Of a DNA stretch of 64,000 nucleotides, positions 8,191 through 16,441 are shown piece by piece. A program made the translations under genes and the position numbers. The notes under the pieces are model-generated. The model did no database searches and had not been told where the DNA came from. It saw only the letters and a program-made list of their open reading frames with translations. The stretch comes from Pseudomonadota bacterium (GTDB taxonomy: Bacteria > Pseudomonadota > Alphaproteobacteria > Rhodobacterales > Rhodobacteraceae). How positions within the stretch are numbered: the first letter of the stretch is position 1; every line of letters starts with the position of its first letter. The stretch is taken from NCBI GenBank assembly GCA_020161655.1, contig JAIUPC010000012.1, forward strand, positions 248,001 through 312,000, written 5' to 3'.

Positions 8191-9456
8191 ATGAACTACC
8201 CGGTTCCCGACAATGAGGCGGATCGACTGGCCGCCCTTCAGTCCTACAATGTCTACGGGACCGAGCCGGAGGACAGCTTCGACGACCTGACCGACCTCGC
8301 CGCCCAGCTGACCGGGGCGCCGATCAGTCTTGTCAGCATCGTCGGGGATGCGAATGTCTGGATGAAGTCGCATCACGGCACGCCGGACGGTCTGTCCGAG
8401 CTGCCGCGCGGCACAGTCTGCTGCGCCCATGCCATCTGCCGCAGCCACCTTCTGGTGGTCCCCGACACGCATGCCGATGACCGCTTCAAGTCGCTGCCAT
8501 TCATCAGCACGGAACCCTATGTGCGCTTCTACGCCGGAATGCCGCTCATCAACTCCAGCGGCTACGCGCTCGGAACGCTCTGCATCATGGACCTCGCGCC
8601 GCGGGATCTCAGCTTCGAGGTGACCGAGGGCATCCGGCGCATCGCGCGGCAGACCGTGGCCCAGCTCGAACTGCGGCGGAAACTCTCCGAGACGCTGCAC
8701 GCCCAAGAGGCGCTCGCAGCGGAAAAGGCGCGCGCGGACGCGCTGGTCCTGAACATCCTGCCGAAGGAAATCGCCGCCGAACTGGCCGAGAAGGGCACGG
8801 TCGAGCCACGCTTTCACCCTTCCGCCACGATCCTTTTCACCGATTTCGTCGGCTTCACGAGAGCCGCCGACACCCTGTCGCCGCGCGAACTGATCGACGA
8901 TCTGCACGGCTACTTTTCCGCATTCGACACCATCGTCGCGGAGCACGGGCTAGAGAAGATGAAGACGATCGGCGATGCCTACATGGCCGCCGGCGGGCTC
9001 AGCGGACGCTCAAAGGACCATCCGGTGAAGGCATGCCTCGCGGGGCTGGCCCTCAGGGAAACGATTTCACGCGCCAATGCGCGGCGGGAGGTCGCAGGGC
9101 TGGCGCGCTGGGACATCCGCATCGGCATCCATACGGGCAACGTGATTTCCGGGGTCGTCGGCAAAGCCAAGTTCACCTACGACGTATGGGGGGACGCGGT
9201 GAACGTCGCGGCGCGGATGGAAAGCGCCGGCGAGCCCGGCCATGTCAACGTCTCCGACCGCACCTGGCAGCATGTGAAGAGCTATTTCGAGGGCCGCCCT
9301 CGCGGCAGCGTCGAGGTCAAGCACAAGGGCCTGATCGAGATGCATTTCCTCGACCGGCTGAAGCCGGAGTTCTCGGCCGATGCCGAAGGCGTCCGGCCCA
9401 ACGACCGGTTCGCGGCTGCCATGTCGGGCAACGTGGCCACCTGGTCCCTGACCTAG
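8191..9456 (+). CDS. GAF-domain class III adenylate/guanylate cyclase
   Basis: A 421-residue signalling enzyme. Residues about 25-165 form a GAF sensor domain, followed by a helical linker and a class III cyclase domain (about 205-400). Metal-binding aspartates are D218 in ILFTDFVGFT and D262 in KTIGDAYMA; the substrate and transition-state segment GKAKFTYDVWGDAVNVAARM is intact. It probably makes cAMP in response to a ligand bound by the GAF domain; no membrane segment is visible. Several cysteines (CCAHAIC, about residues 77-83) in the GAF domain could be redox or metal ligands. It is divergent from the LysR-type gene. Confidence 0.9.
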   Translation: MNYPVPDNEADRLAALQSYNVYGTEPEDSFDDLTDLAAQLTGAPISLVSIVGDANVWMKSHHGTPDGLSELPRGTVCCAHAICRSHLLVVPDTHADDRFKSLPFISTEPYVRFYAGMPLINSSGYALGTLCIMDLAPRDLSFEVTEGIRRIARQTVAQLELRRKLSETLHAQEALAAEKARADALVLNILPKEIAAELAEKGTVEPRFHPSATILFTDFVGFTRAADTLSPRELIDDLHGYFSAFDTIVAEHGLEKMKTIGDAYMAAGGLSGRSKDHPVKACLAGLALRETISRANARREVAGLARWDIRIGIHTGNVISGVVGKAKFTYDVWGDAVNVAARMESAGEPGHVNVSDRTWQHVKSYFEGRPRGSVEVKHKGLIEMHFLDRLKPEFSADAEGVRPNDRFAAAMSGNVATWSLT

Positions 9457-9521
9457 GTTGCGCGCCTATCTGGCCGGAAGCGGTCGTGCTACGCTCCCCC
9501 TTGCGAACAAGGGAGAAAACC

Positions 9522-10682
9522 ATGGCTTCCAAGGATCTCACCATCCTCGTCGGCACCACCAAGGGCGCCTTCCTTGTGGACGGCGGCAAGGACCGTTCCG
9601 GCTGGACGGTGCGCGGCCCCTTCTGCGACGGCTGGCCGATCAACCATGTCATCGGCGATGCCGCGACCGGCACGATCTGGGCCGGTGGCGGCGGCGACTG
9701 GCATGGCGCGGGCGTCTGGCGGTCGGGCGATGGCGGCGAGACGTGGGAGGTCGCGCGCCTCAGCAAGGGCCAGATGGACGAATGGGCGGCGAACGATGCC
9801 GACTTCGCCGCGATGATCGGCTGGACGGAGGAGGCGCTGCCCTTCGAGGGTGTCTTTTCGCAGATCTGGTCGCTTGGGCAGGCGGGCGACACGCTGCTGG
9901 CCGGCACCAAGCCCGCGAACCTTCTAGCGAGCAAGGACGGCGGCAAGACCTGGGAACGGCTCGAAGGGCTGACCAATCACCCTTCGTCGGGAAGCTGGAG
10001 CCCCGGAGCGGCCGGCCTTGTCCTACACACGATCCTCTCCGATCCCGCCGATCCGAAGAAGCTCTGGATCGGCATTTCCGCCGCCGGGGTCTTTGCCTCG
10101 GAAGACGGCGGGCAAAGCTGGGAACGCCGCAACCGGCTTTCCAATGCCGAGTCCTGCGCCCATCACGATCACCCCGCCGCCCCGCGAGACGGCGAGACCG
10201 GGCACTGCGTCCACAACATGATGCGCGCGCCGGGGACCGAAGATGTGCTTTACCAGCAGAACCACCACGGCGTCTGGCGGTCGGCCAATGGCGGGCGAAG
10301 CTGGGACGACATCACCGAGGGGCTGCCCTCGACCTTCGGCTTCCCGATCCGCGTTCACCCGCATGATCCCGACACGCTCTGGACCCTGCCCCTGAACGGC
10401 GACAGCGCAGGCCGCTTTCCGCCCGGTGCTGCGGCGGCAGTCTGGCGGTCGCGCGATGCCGGGCGGAGCTGGCAGCCGATGCGCGCCGGGCTGCCGCAGA
10501 CGGGTTGTTTCTTCACGGTGCTGAGGCAAGCCATGGCCGGCGATGCGCGCGCCCCGGCGGGCGTCTATTTCGGCACCAACTCAGGTTCCGTCTTCGCCAG
10601 CCTCGATGAGGGCGATACCTGGCAGGAAGTTGCCCGCCACCTGCCGACGATCCTTGCCGTCGAGGTTCTCGACCGGGGTTGA
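9522..10682 (+). CDS. Asp-box (BNR) repeat beta-propeller protein
   Basis: A 386-residue protein with at least six Asp-box repeats of the S-x-D-x-G-x-T/S-W type: SGDGGETWE, SKDGGKTWE, SEDGGQSWE, SANGGRSWD, SRDAGRSWQ and SLDEGDTWQ. These mark the blades of a sialidase- or VPS10-like propeller. No signal peptide is obvious, and the catalytic residues of sialidases cannot be assigned, so this is probably a propeller scaffold or an enzyme of unknown substrate, not a proven glycosidase. The ATG at 9522 is preceded by AAGGGAGAAAACC, a good ribosome site. It follows the cyclase gene by 65 bases. Confidence 0.85.
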   Translation: MASKDLTILVGTTKGAFLVDGGKDRSGWTVRGPFCDGWPINHVIGDAATGTIWAGGGGDWHGAGVWRSGDGGETWEVARLSKGQMDEWAANDADFAAMIGWTEEALPFEGVFSQIWSLGQAGDTLLAGTKPANLLASKDGGKTWERLEGLTNHPSSGSWSPGAAGLVLHTILSDPADPKKLWIGISAAGVFASEDGGQSWERRNRLSNAESCAHHDHPAAPRDGETGHCVHNMMRAPGTEDVLYQQNHHGVWRSANGGRSWDDITEGLPSTFGFPIRVHPHDPDTLWTLPLNGDSAGRFPPGAAAAVWRSRDAGRSWQPMRAGLPQTGCFFTVLRQAMAGDARAPAGVYFGTNSGSVFASLDEGDTWQEVARHLPTILAVEVLDRG

Positions 10683-10847
10683 GCCCGCATCCGACCGACA
10701 ATCCGCGATCTGCCGTTTTCAGGCCGAGAACCGTCGCTTCTGCGGCACAATGCCACCTTAGCGCGAATTCACGTTGATATTTCCCTCGCCCGGCAGAAAA
10801 TGCCGGTGCGCGCGGACATTACCAATAATAAGAAGGTTCAGAACGCC

Positions 10848-12446
10848 ATGTCTAAATACCCAATCATTTCCAGTCTGTCGGGGAAGGCCCGTATCGCAAC
10901 ATCCGTCATTGCCACGGCTTCGGCGCTGGCCGGGCCCGCCATTGCCCAGACGGCCGAAGGCACCGCTGAGAAGCCGAACATCCTCATCATCTATCCCGAT
11001 GATGTCGGCTGGACGAACGTCAGCGCCTACGGGCTTGGCGTCATGGGCTACACCACGCCCAACATCGACCGGCTTGCGCGGGAAGGCATAATGTTCACCG
11101 AACATTATTCCCAGCCGTCCTCGACGGCGGGTCGCGCATCGCTCATCACCGGGCAGTATCCGATCCGCTCGGGCATGACGTCGGTCGGGCTTCCCGGTTC
11201 TCCCCTTGGACTTATGGCAGAATCGCCGACACTGGCCGAAGTCCTGAAGAAACAGGGCTATGCTACCGGCCAGTTCGGCAAGAACCACCTGGGCGACACC
11301 AACTCGGCCCTGCCGACGGTGCACGGCTTCGACGAATTCTATGGCAATCTTTACCACCTCAATGCCGAAGAAACGCCCGAGCAGCGGGACTATCCGCAGG
11401 ATCCGGCGTTCAAAGAAAAATACGGGCCGCGCGGCGTGCTGCGCACCTGGGCCACAGATGTCGATGACGAGACGGTCGATCCGCGCTTTGGCAAGGTCGG
11501 GAAGCAGCGGATCGAGGATACCGGTCCGCTGACCATCGAACGGATGAAGACGATCGACCAGACCTTCATCGACGCCAGCCTCGATTTCGTGAAGCGCGCG
11601 GACGAGGCCGACAAGCCCTGGTTCGTCTGGCTGAACCCAAGCCGGATGCACCTTTTCCAGCACCTTACGGACGAGAACCAGTATCTCGCGCAGGAAGCGA
11701 CCATGTCGGATGACGTCTATGGCTCGGGCCTGATCGAGCATGACATGCAGGTGGGTGACATGCTGGCGAAACTGAAGGAGATGGGGCAGCTCGAAAACAC
11801 CATCGTCATCTGGTCCACCGACAACGGGCCGTCGCACAATGCGCGCATCTACGGCGGCACCACCCCCTTCCGGGGCGAAAAGATGACGACCTATGAAGGC
11901 GGTGTGCGCGTGCCCTTCATTGTCTGGTGGCCGGGTCAAATTCCGGGAGGGCGGGTGATGCAGGGGATCCAGGCGAACATGGATGTCTTCACCACGCTGG
12001 CCGCAGCGGCCGGGGTCGAGGATGTGGCGGCCGACGTGCTGGCGGAAAAGAACCAGGTGATCGATGGCGTCAACAATCTCGACTGGTGGCAAGGCAAGTC
12101 CGATCGCTCGAACCGCAACGATTACATCTATTACGAAGGAAATGATGTTCGGGCGGTCCGCCTGGGGAAATGGAAGATGCATTTCGCCACCTCGGAAGGC
12201 TTTTATGACTCGTGGAAGGAGCTGAAGTTCCCGATGGTCATGAACCTCCACTTCGATCCCGCCGAGTCCTTCGACACCGTCACCGACCTGACCTATGGCA
12301 ATGAACGCAAGCAGTGGCTGATGGGGCCGATCCAGGATCTTCTGGCCGCGCATGTCAAGTCGCTGATCGAACATCCGCCGCTACAGGTCTCGCCGTCCTT
12401 CGACCTGTCGAAGTCCATCCCGGAGCCTAAGTCAGGCGCCAACTGA
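10848..12446 (+). CDS. Ser-type sulfatase (arylsulfatase family)
   Basis: A 532-residue secreted sulfatase. A Sec-type signal peptide (about residues 1-34, ending AIAQ) precedes the alkaline-phosphatase-fold domain: metal-binding IIYPDDVGW, then SSTAGRASLITG. In S92-T93-A94-G95-R96 the serine replaces the more common cysteine; it must be converted to formylglycine for activity. Ser-type sites are processed only by the anaerobic radical SAM maturase, whose gene follows directly. The AWSTDNGPSHN-type metal site is present as IVIWSTDNGP. I chose the ATG at 10848; one at 10800 would lengthen the signal region. The natural sulfate ester is unknown. Confidence 0.9.
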   Translation: MSKYPIISSLSGKARIATSVIATASALAGPAIAQTAEGTAEKPNILIIYPDDVGWTNVSAYGLGVMGYTTPNIDRLAREGIMFTEHYSQPSSTAGRASLITGQYPIRSGMTSVGLPGSPLGLMAESPTLAEVLKKQGYATGQFGKNHLGDTNSALPTVHGFDEFYGNLYHLNAEETPEQRDYPQDPAFKEKYGPRGVLRTWATDVDDETVDPRFGKVGKQRIEDTGPLTIERMKTIDQTFIDASLDFVKRADEADKPWFVWLNPSRMHLFQHLTDENQYLAQEATMSDDVYGSGLIEHDMQVGDMLAKLKEMGQLENTIVIWSTDNGPSHNARIYGGTTPFRGEKMTTYEGGVRVPFIVWWPGQIPGGRVMQGIQANMDVFTTLAAAAGVEDVAADVLAEKNQVIDGVNNLDWWQGKSDRSNRNDYIYYEGNDVRAVRLGKWKMHFATSEGFYDSWKELKFPMVMNLHFDPAESFDTVTDLTYGNERKQWLMGPIQDLLAAHVKSLIEHPPLQVSPSFDLSKSIPEPKSGAN

Positions 12447-12453
12447 TGCAACG

Positions 12454-12477
12454 GGGCGTCACCTTCGGGTGGCGCCC
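12454..12477 (+). other. Stable UUCG-loop hairpin between sulfatase and maturase genes
   Basis: GGGCGTCACC pairs with GGTGGCGCCC (one G-U pair) around a TTCG tetraloop, within the 55-base gap between the sulfatase stop and the maturase start. No T-run follows, so simple rho-independent termination is unlikely. It may stabilise the sulfatase mRNA end and allow lower maturase expression. Confidence 0.55.
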
Positions 12478-12501
12478 GCCCTGCCCGATCAGGACCATCA
12501 C

Positions 12502-13743
12502 ATGACCGTTCCCGCCCTCGACAAAGCCAGCCTCATCAAGGGCCGGACCTACCGTTTTCACGCCATGGTCAAGCCGACGGGGGCGGAATGCAACATCGAC
12601 TGCACCTATTGCTTCTATCTCCACAAGTCCGGCCTGCTGCACCACCCCGCCCATTCGCGGATGAACGAGGAGGCGCTGGAGCAGCACATCCGCCAGTACA
12701 TCGAAGGCCAGACCGGCGAGGAGGTCGTCTTCTCATGGCAGGGTGGCGAGCCGACGCTGATGGGCCTGCCCTTCTTTGAAAAGGTCGTGGCGATTCAGGC
12801 GAAGCATGCCCGGCCCGGCCAGCGGATCGAGAATGACCTTCAGACCAACGGCCTCTTGCTCGACGCCCGCTGGATCAGCTTCCTGAAAGAGCATCGCTTC
12901 CATGTCGGCCTGTCCATCGACGGCCCGCGCGACCTTCACGACCGCTTCCGCGTCACCAGGAACGGCAAGCCGACCTTCGACCTCGTCATGGCCGCGGCGA
13001 AAATGCTGCGCGAGGCGGACATTCCCTTTGCCGCGCTCTGCGTGGTCAACCGCGAAAACGCGCGTTCCCCGCGCGAGGTCTACCGTTTCCTCGTCGATGA
13101 GGTCGGGACCTGGCGCATCCAGTTCACCCCCGCCGTGGAGCCGCGCCAGTTCGAGACCGACGCGCCGGCGCTGATGAAGGACCAGCCGCGCGAGGGCGAT
13201 CCCCGCGCCCGCCCCGGACGCGAGGATTCCATCGTCACCGATTGGTCGGTCGATCCGGTCGACTACGGCACGTTCCTGTCGGAAGTCTGGGACGAATGGC
13301 TGGCCAGGGACATCGGCCGCGTCCATGTGAACCTTTTCGAGACCGCCGTGGCCCAGGCCGCCGGGTTGCCGGCGCAGATGTGTACCCAGGCCGAGTTCTG
13401 CGGCAAGGCGCTGGCCGTGGAGCACGACGGCGAGGTCTATTCCTGTGACCATTTCGTCTATCCCGAATACCGGATCGGCAATATCGCGGAAACCCATCTC
13501 GGCAACCTCGCCTTCTCGCCGCGCCAGCAGGATTTCGGCCGCGCGAAAAGCGCCACCCTGCCGGGGAAATGCCGTTCCTGCGCCTATCTCAAGCTTTGCT
13601 ACGGCGAATGCCCGAAGAACCGCCTGATCCGCACCCGCACCGGCGAGCCGGGCCTCAACTACCTCTGCGCCGGGCTTTACGCCTTCTATGACCACATCGG
13701 CCCGGATGTGGTGCGCATCCTGCAGTCAATGCGGAAGATCTGA
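12502..13743 (+). CDS. Anaerobic sulfatase maturase (radical SAM, SPASM domain)
   Basis: A 413-residue radical SAM enzyme that oxidises the sulfatase active-site Ser or Cys to C-alpha-formylglycine in the cytoplasm. The radical SAM iron-sulfur ligands are C30-x3-C34-x2-C37 (ECNIDCTYCFY). The C-terminal SPASM domain shows CGKALAVEHDGEVYSCDH and CRSCAYLKLCYGECPKNR, which bind two auxiliary clusters. SWQGGEPTLMG is a conserved SAM-binding segment. It follows the Ser-type sulfatase directly, the classic arrangement. It may also serve the Cys-type sulfatase downstream, since some maturases accept both residues. Confidence 0.93.
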   Translation: MTVPALDKASLIKGRTYRFHAMVKPTGAECNIDCTYCFYLHKSGLLHHPAHSRMNEEALEQHIRQYIEGQTGEEVVFSWQGGEPTLMGLPFFEKVVAIQAKHARPGQRIENDLQTNGLLLDARWISFLKEHRFHVGLSIDGPRDLHDRFRVTRNGKPTFDLVMAAAKMLREADIPFAALCVVNRENARSPREVYRFLVDEVGTWRIQFTPAVEPRQFETDAPALMKDQPREGDPRARPGREDSIVTDWSVDPVDYGTFLSEVWDEWLARDIGRVHVNLFETAVAQAAGLPAQMCTQAEFCGKALAVEHDGEVYSCDHFVYPEYRIGNIAETHLGNLAFSPRQQDFGRAKSATLPGKCRSCAYLKLCYGECPKNRLIRTRTGEPGLNYLCAGLYAFYDHIGPDVVRILQSMRKI

Positions 13744-14176
13744 GCAGCTCGGGCGCGCGAGGCCCCTCCTCCGGGCCGCGCCCGCTGATTTTCCTTCTCT
13801 CAAAGGCACTTATGCGCTAAGCTGCATCCGTCCACGACATTGTCACGAGTGCCCGTGCATGGTTGCGCCAATCGCTCACCGGCACCCTTCGCACGTCTGA
13901 AACAGACGGCGGCGGCGGTCCGGCAGGGGGACGGAATGCAGAACGGTCCTTGGGGGAGGCCCTCTGTCGCCGGATGCCTGAAAGGCATCTTCCGGTCTCT
14001 TCCTCTATTCTCTCATCCCGGCACTTTCCCGTTCGCGCTTTGCCAGGGCGGTCAGCCGCCTCGGTGCGGTCAACCGCGCGCGAGCGGTATCGGCCCCCGT
14101 AACTCCGGGTCCGTGCCCAGTTGCCCAGTTGGTTCCTCGTACCTTCACCCGCGCCACGCGCTCCAAAGAGGATGAC
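13744..14176 (+). other. 433-base gap between maturase and second sulfatase
   Basis: No convincing gene is seen in either strand. The stretch holds an imperfect hairpin around 13971-13995 (GATGCCT-GAA-AGGCATC within CCGG arms) followed by a pyrimidine-rich run, and a short tandem TGCCCAGT-TGCCCAGT near 14115-14130. The hairpin could end transcription of the sulfatase-maturase pair, and the rest is likely the promoter of the second sulfatase transcript. Both are inferences. Confidence 0.4.
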
Positions 14177-15658
14177 ATGACAGAAAAGACCAACTTTGAC
14201 GCCCCGGCCTGCAGCGCCGAAATCAGCCGGCGCGATATGCTTGCAGGTTCGACCGGCTTGCTTGCCGCCATCGCCGGATTCGCGGCCTTGAGCCGGGGGG
14301 CAGAGGCGGCCGACATCCAGCGCCCGCATATCGTCTACATCGTCGCCGACGATCTCGGCTATGCGGATGTGGGCTTCCACGGCTCGGACATAAAGACCCC
14401 CAACATCGACGCGCTGGCCACGGAAGGCGCGCGCCTCGGCCAGTTCTACACCCAGCCGCTCTGCACCCCGACAAGGGCCGCGCTGATGACCGGGCGTTAC
14501 CCTATGCGCTACGGGCTTCAGACAGGCGTGATCCCCTCGGGGGCCAGCTACGGCCTGAACACCGACGAAGTCCTGCTGCCGCAGGTCCTGAAGAGCGCGG
14601 GCTACCGCACGGCGCTGGTGGGCAAATGGCATCTCGGCCATGCCGACCAGAAATTCTGGCCGCGCCAGCGGGGATTTGACAGCTTCTACGGCCCGCTGGT
14701 CGGAGAGATCGACCATTTCAAACACGAGGCGCATGGCGTCACCGACTGGTACCGCGACAACGACCTCGTGGTCGAGCCGGGCTATGACACCGAGCTTTTC
14801 GGCGCCGATGCCGTCCGGTTGATCGAAGGCCATGACATTGCCACGCCGCTTTATCTCTACCTCGCCTTCACCTCGCCCCATACGCCCTATCAGGCGCCCG
14901 AGGCCTATCTCGACCGCTACCCGGACATCGCCGATCCGGGCCGAAAGGCCTATGCGGCGATGATCTCCTGCATGGACGACCAGATCGGGCTTGTGGTGAA
15001 GGCGCTTGAGGCGCGCGGAATGCGGGAAAACACGCTCATCGTCTTCCACAGCGACAATGGCGGCACGCGGTCGAAGATGTTCGCCGGGGAATCCGCCGTG
15101 GCGGGCGACCTGCCGCCGCGCAACGATCCTTTCCGCGAAGGCAAGGGCACGCTTTACGAAGGCGGCACCCGAGTCGTCGCTCTGGCCAACTGGCCCGGCC
15201 ATGTCGCCGCGGGGGATGCAGACGGCGTGATGCACGTCACCGACATGCTGCCGACGCTTTCAACCCTTGCCGGGGCTGACACGTCCGGGACGAAACCGCT
15301 CGACGGGCTCAATGTATGGCAGGCCATCTCCGCAGGCCAACCCTCCCCGCGCGAGGAGATGGTCTACAACATCGAACCGACGCAGGGCGCGCTGCGCTCC
15401 GGGGACTGGAAGCTTTACTGGCAGCCGATCCTGCCGCCGAAGGCGGAACTTTTCAACCTCGCGGCGGACCCCGGAGAAGCGACGAACCTCGCCGAGACCG
15501 AACCGGCGAGAGTGGCGGAAATGCAGGCGCGCATGGTGGAACTCGCCCGCGAAATGGCGCCGCCGCTCTTTTACGCAAGCGCCCTTCAGGCAACCCTGTC
15601 TGCCCCGCTGAAGACACCCGGCGACGCCGTTCAAGCCATGACACAGGGAGATGACTGA
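14177..15658 (+). CDS. Cys-type sulfatase, Tat-exported
   Basis: A 493-residue sulfatase. The N-terminus carries a twin-arginine signal (ISRRDMLAGSTGLLAAIAG, about residues 17-35), so the folded, already modified enzyme would be exported by Tat. The active site is C96-T97-P98-T99-R100, the standard Cys-type formylglycine motif, followed by AALMTGRYPMRYG. Metal ligands lie in IVADDLGYADVG and HSDNGGTRS. The ATG at 14177 has the site AAAGAGGA upstream. Its last bases TGATG overlap the start of the next gene, so the two are coupled. It resembles arylsulfatase/N-acetylgalactosamine-sulfatase groups; the substrate is not determined. Confidence 0.92.
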   Translation: MTEKTNFDAPACSAEISRRDMLAGSTGLLAAIAGFAALSRGAEAADIQRPHIVYIVADDLGYADVGFHGSDIKTPNIDALATEGARLGQFYTQPLCTPTRAALMTGRYPMRYGLQTGVIPSGASYGLNTDEVLLPQVLKSAGYRTALVGKWHLGHADQKFWPRQRGFDSFYGPLVGEIDHFKHEAHGVTDWYRDNDLVVEPGYDTELFGADAVRLIEGHDIATPLYLYLAFTSPHTPYQAPEAYLDRYPDIADPGRKAYAAMISCMDDQIGLVVKALEARGMRENTLIVFHSDNGGTRSKMFAGESAVAGDLPPRNDPFREGKGTLYEGGTRVVALANWPGHVAAGDADGVMHVTDMLPTLSTLAGADTSGTKPLDGLNVWQAISAGQPSPREEMVYNIEPTQGALRSGDWKLYWQPILPPKAELFNLAADPGEATNLAETEPARVAEMQARMVELAREMAPPLFYASALQATLSAPLKTPGDAVQAMTQGDD

Positions 15659-16425
15659 TGCTTTCCCGAGCGAGAGTTCTCATAGCGGCGGGCCTTGCCG
15701 CTACGATTGGATCGGCGGCTTTCGGGCAAGGCCTCGCCATGAACGACGACGAGCGGCAGTGGTTCCTCAGCGGCTATATCTTCGCCAGCGGCATCACCGG
15801 TGATGTCTCGACCGTCGGTCCCTTGCCGGACGCGAGTATCGACCTGAAGTTCAGCGACCTGATCCAGGATCTTGAGGGCGGCGTGATGGCCATGGTGGAG
15901 TACCGGAGCGGGCCGTGGAGCCTGATCGGCGACCTCATGCACAGCTACACCCGGCCCAGCGGCAATCTGCCCGGGTCGCTGATCGACGATGTCGAACTCA
16001 AGCAGCGGCAGACGACGCTGCAGGGCAATGTGCTTTACCGTGCCTATGCGACACCCGACATGCGCGTCGATGTCGGGGGCGGTCTGCGCTACTGGAACCT
16101 CAACAACCAGATCACGGTGACCTCGCCCGTCGCTCCTACCGTCACCGGAACGCAAGAGAAGGACTGGATCGACCCGGTGGTCGCGGTGCGGTTCCAGACC
16201 CGGATCAACGACAAGTGGCGCGCGACCTTCTTCGCCGATTACGGCGGCTTCGGCGCAGGTTCCGACGAGACATGGCAGATCGTCGGCACGTTCGACTACA
16301 GCCTGAACGAAAAGCTTCTGCTGCGCGCCGGCTACCGCGTGCTTTCGACGGACTACCGGGACGGCAACTTCAGGTATGACGTGAGGATGCATGGCCCGCT
16401 GATCGGGCTGACCTACCGGTTCTGA
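15658..16425 (+). CDS. Outer membrane beta-barrel protein
   Basis: A 255-residue protein with a Sec signal peptide (to about AAFGQ) and a C-terminal phenylalanine after alternating aromatic/hydrophobic residues (LIGLTYRF), the hallmark of outer membrane barrels handled by the BAM complex. Strand-like segments include MAMVEYRSGPWSLIGDLMH and VRFQTRINDKWRATFFADY. It overlaps the Cys-type sulfatase gene (TGATG), so it is co-translated with it and may help pass or bind the sulfated substrate. The specific family is not recognised beyond OmpA/OmpW-like small barrels. Confidence 0.8.
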   Translation: MLSRARVLIAAGLAATIGSAAFGQGLAMNDDERQWFLSGYIFASGITGDVSTVGPLPDASIDLKFSDLIQDLEGGVMAMVEYRSGPWSLIGDLMHSYTRPSGNLPGSLIDDVELKQRQTTLQGNVLYRAYATPDMRVDVGGGLRYWNLNNQITVTSPVAPTVTGTQEKDWIDPVVAVRFQTRINDKWRATFFADYGGFGAGSDETWQIVGTFDYSLNEKLLLRAGYRVLSTDYRDGNFRYDVRMHGPLIGLTYRF

Positions 16426-16441
16426 CCGGCGGCGCGTGACC

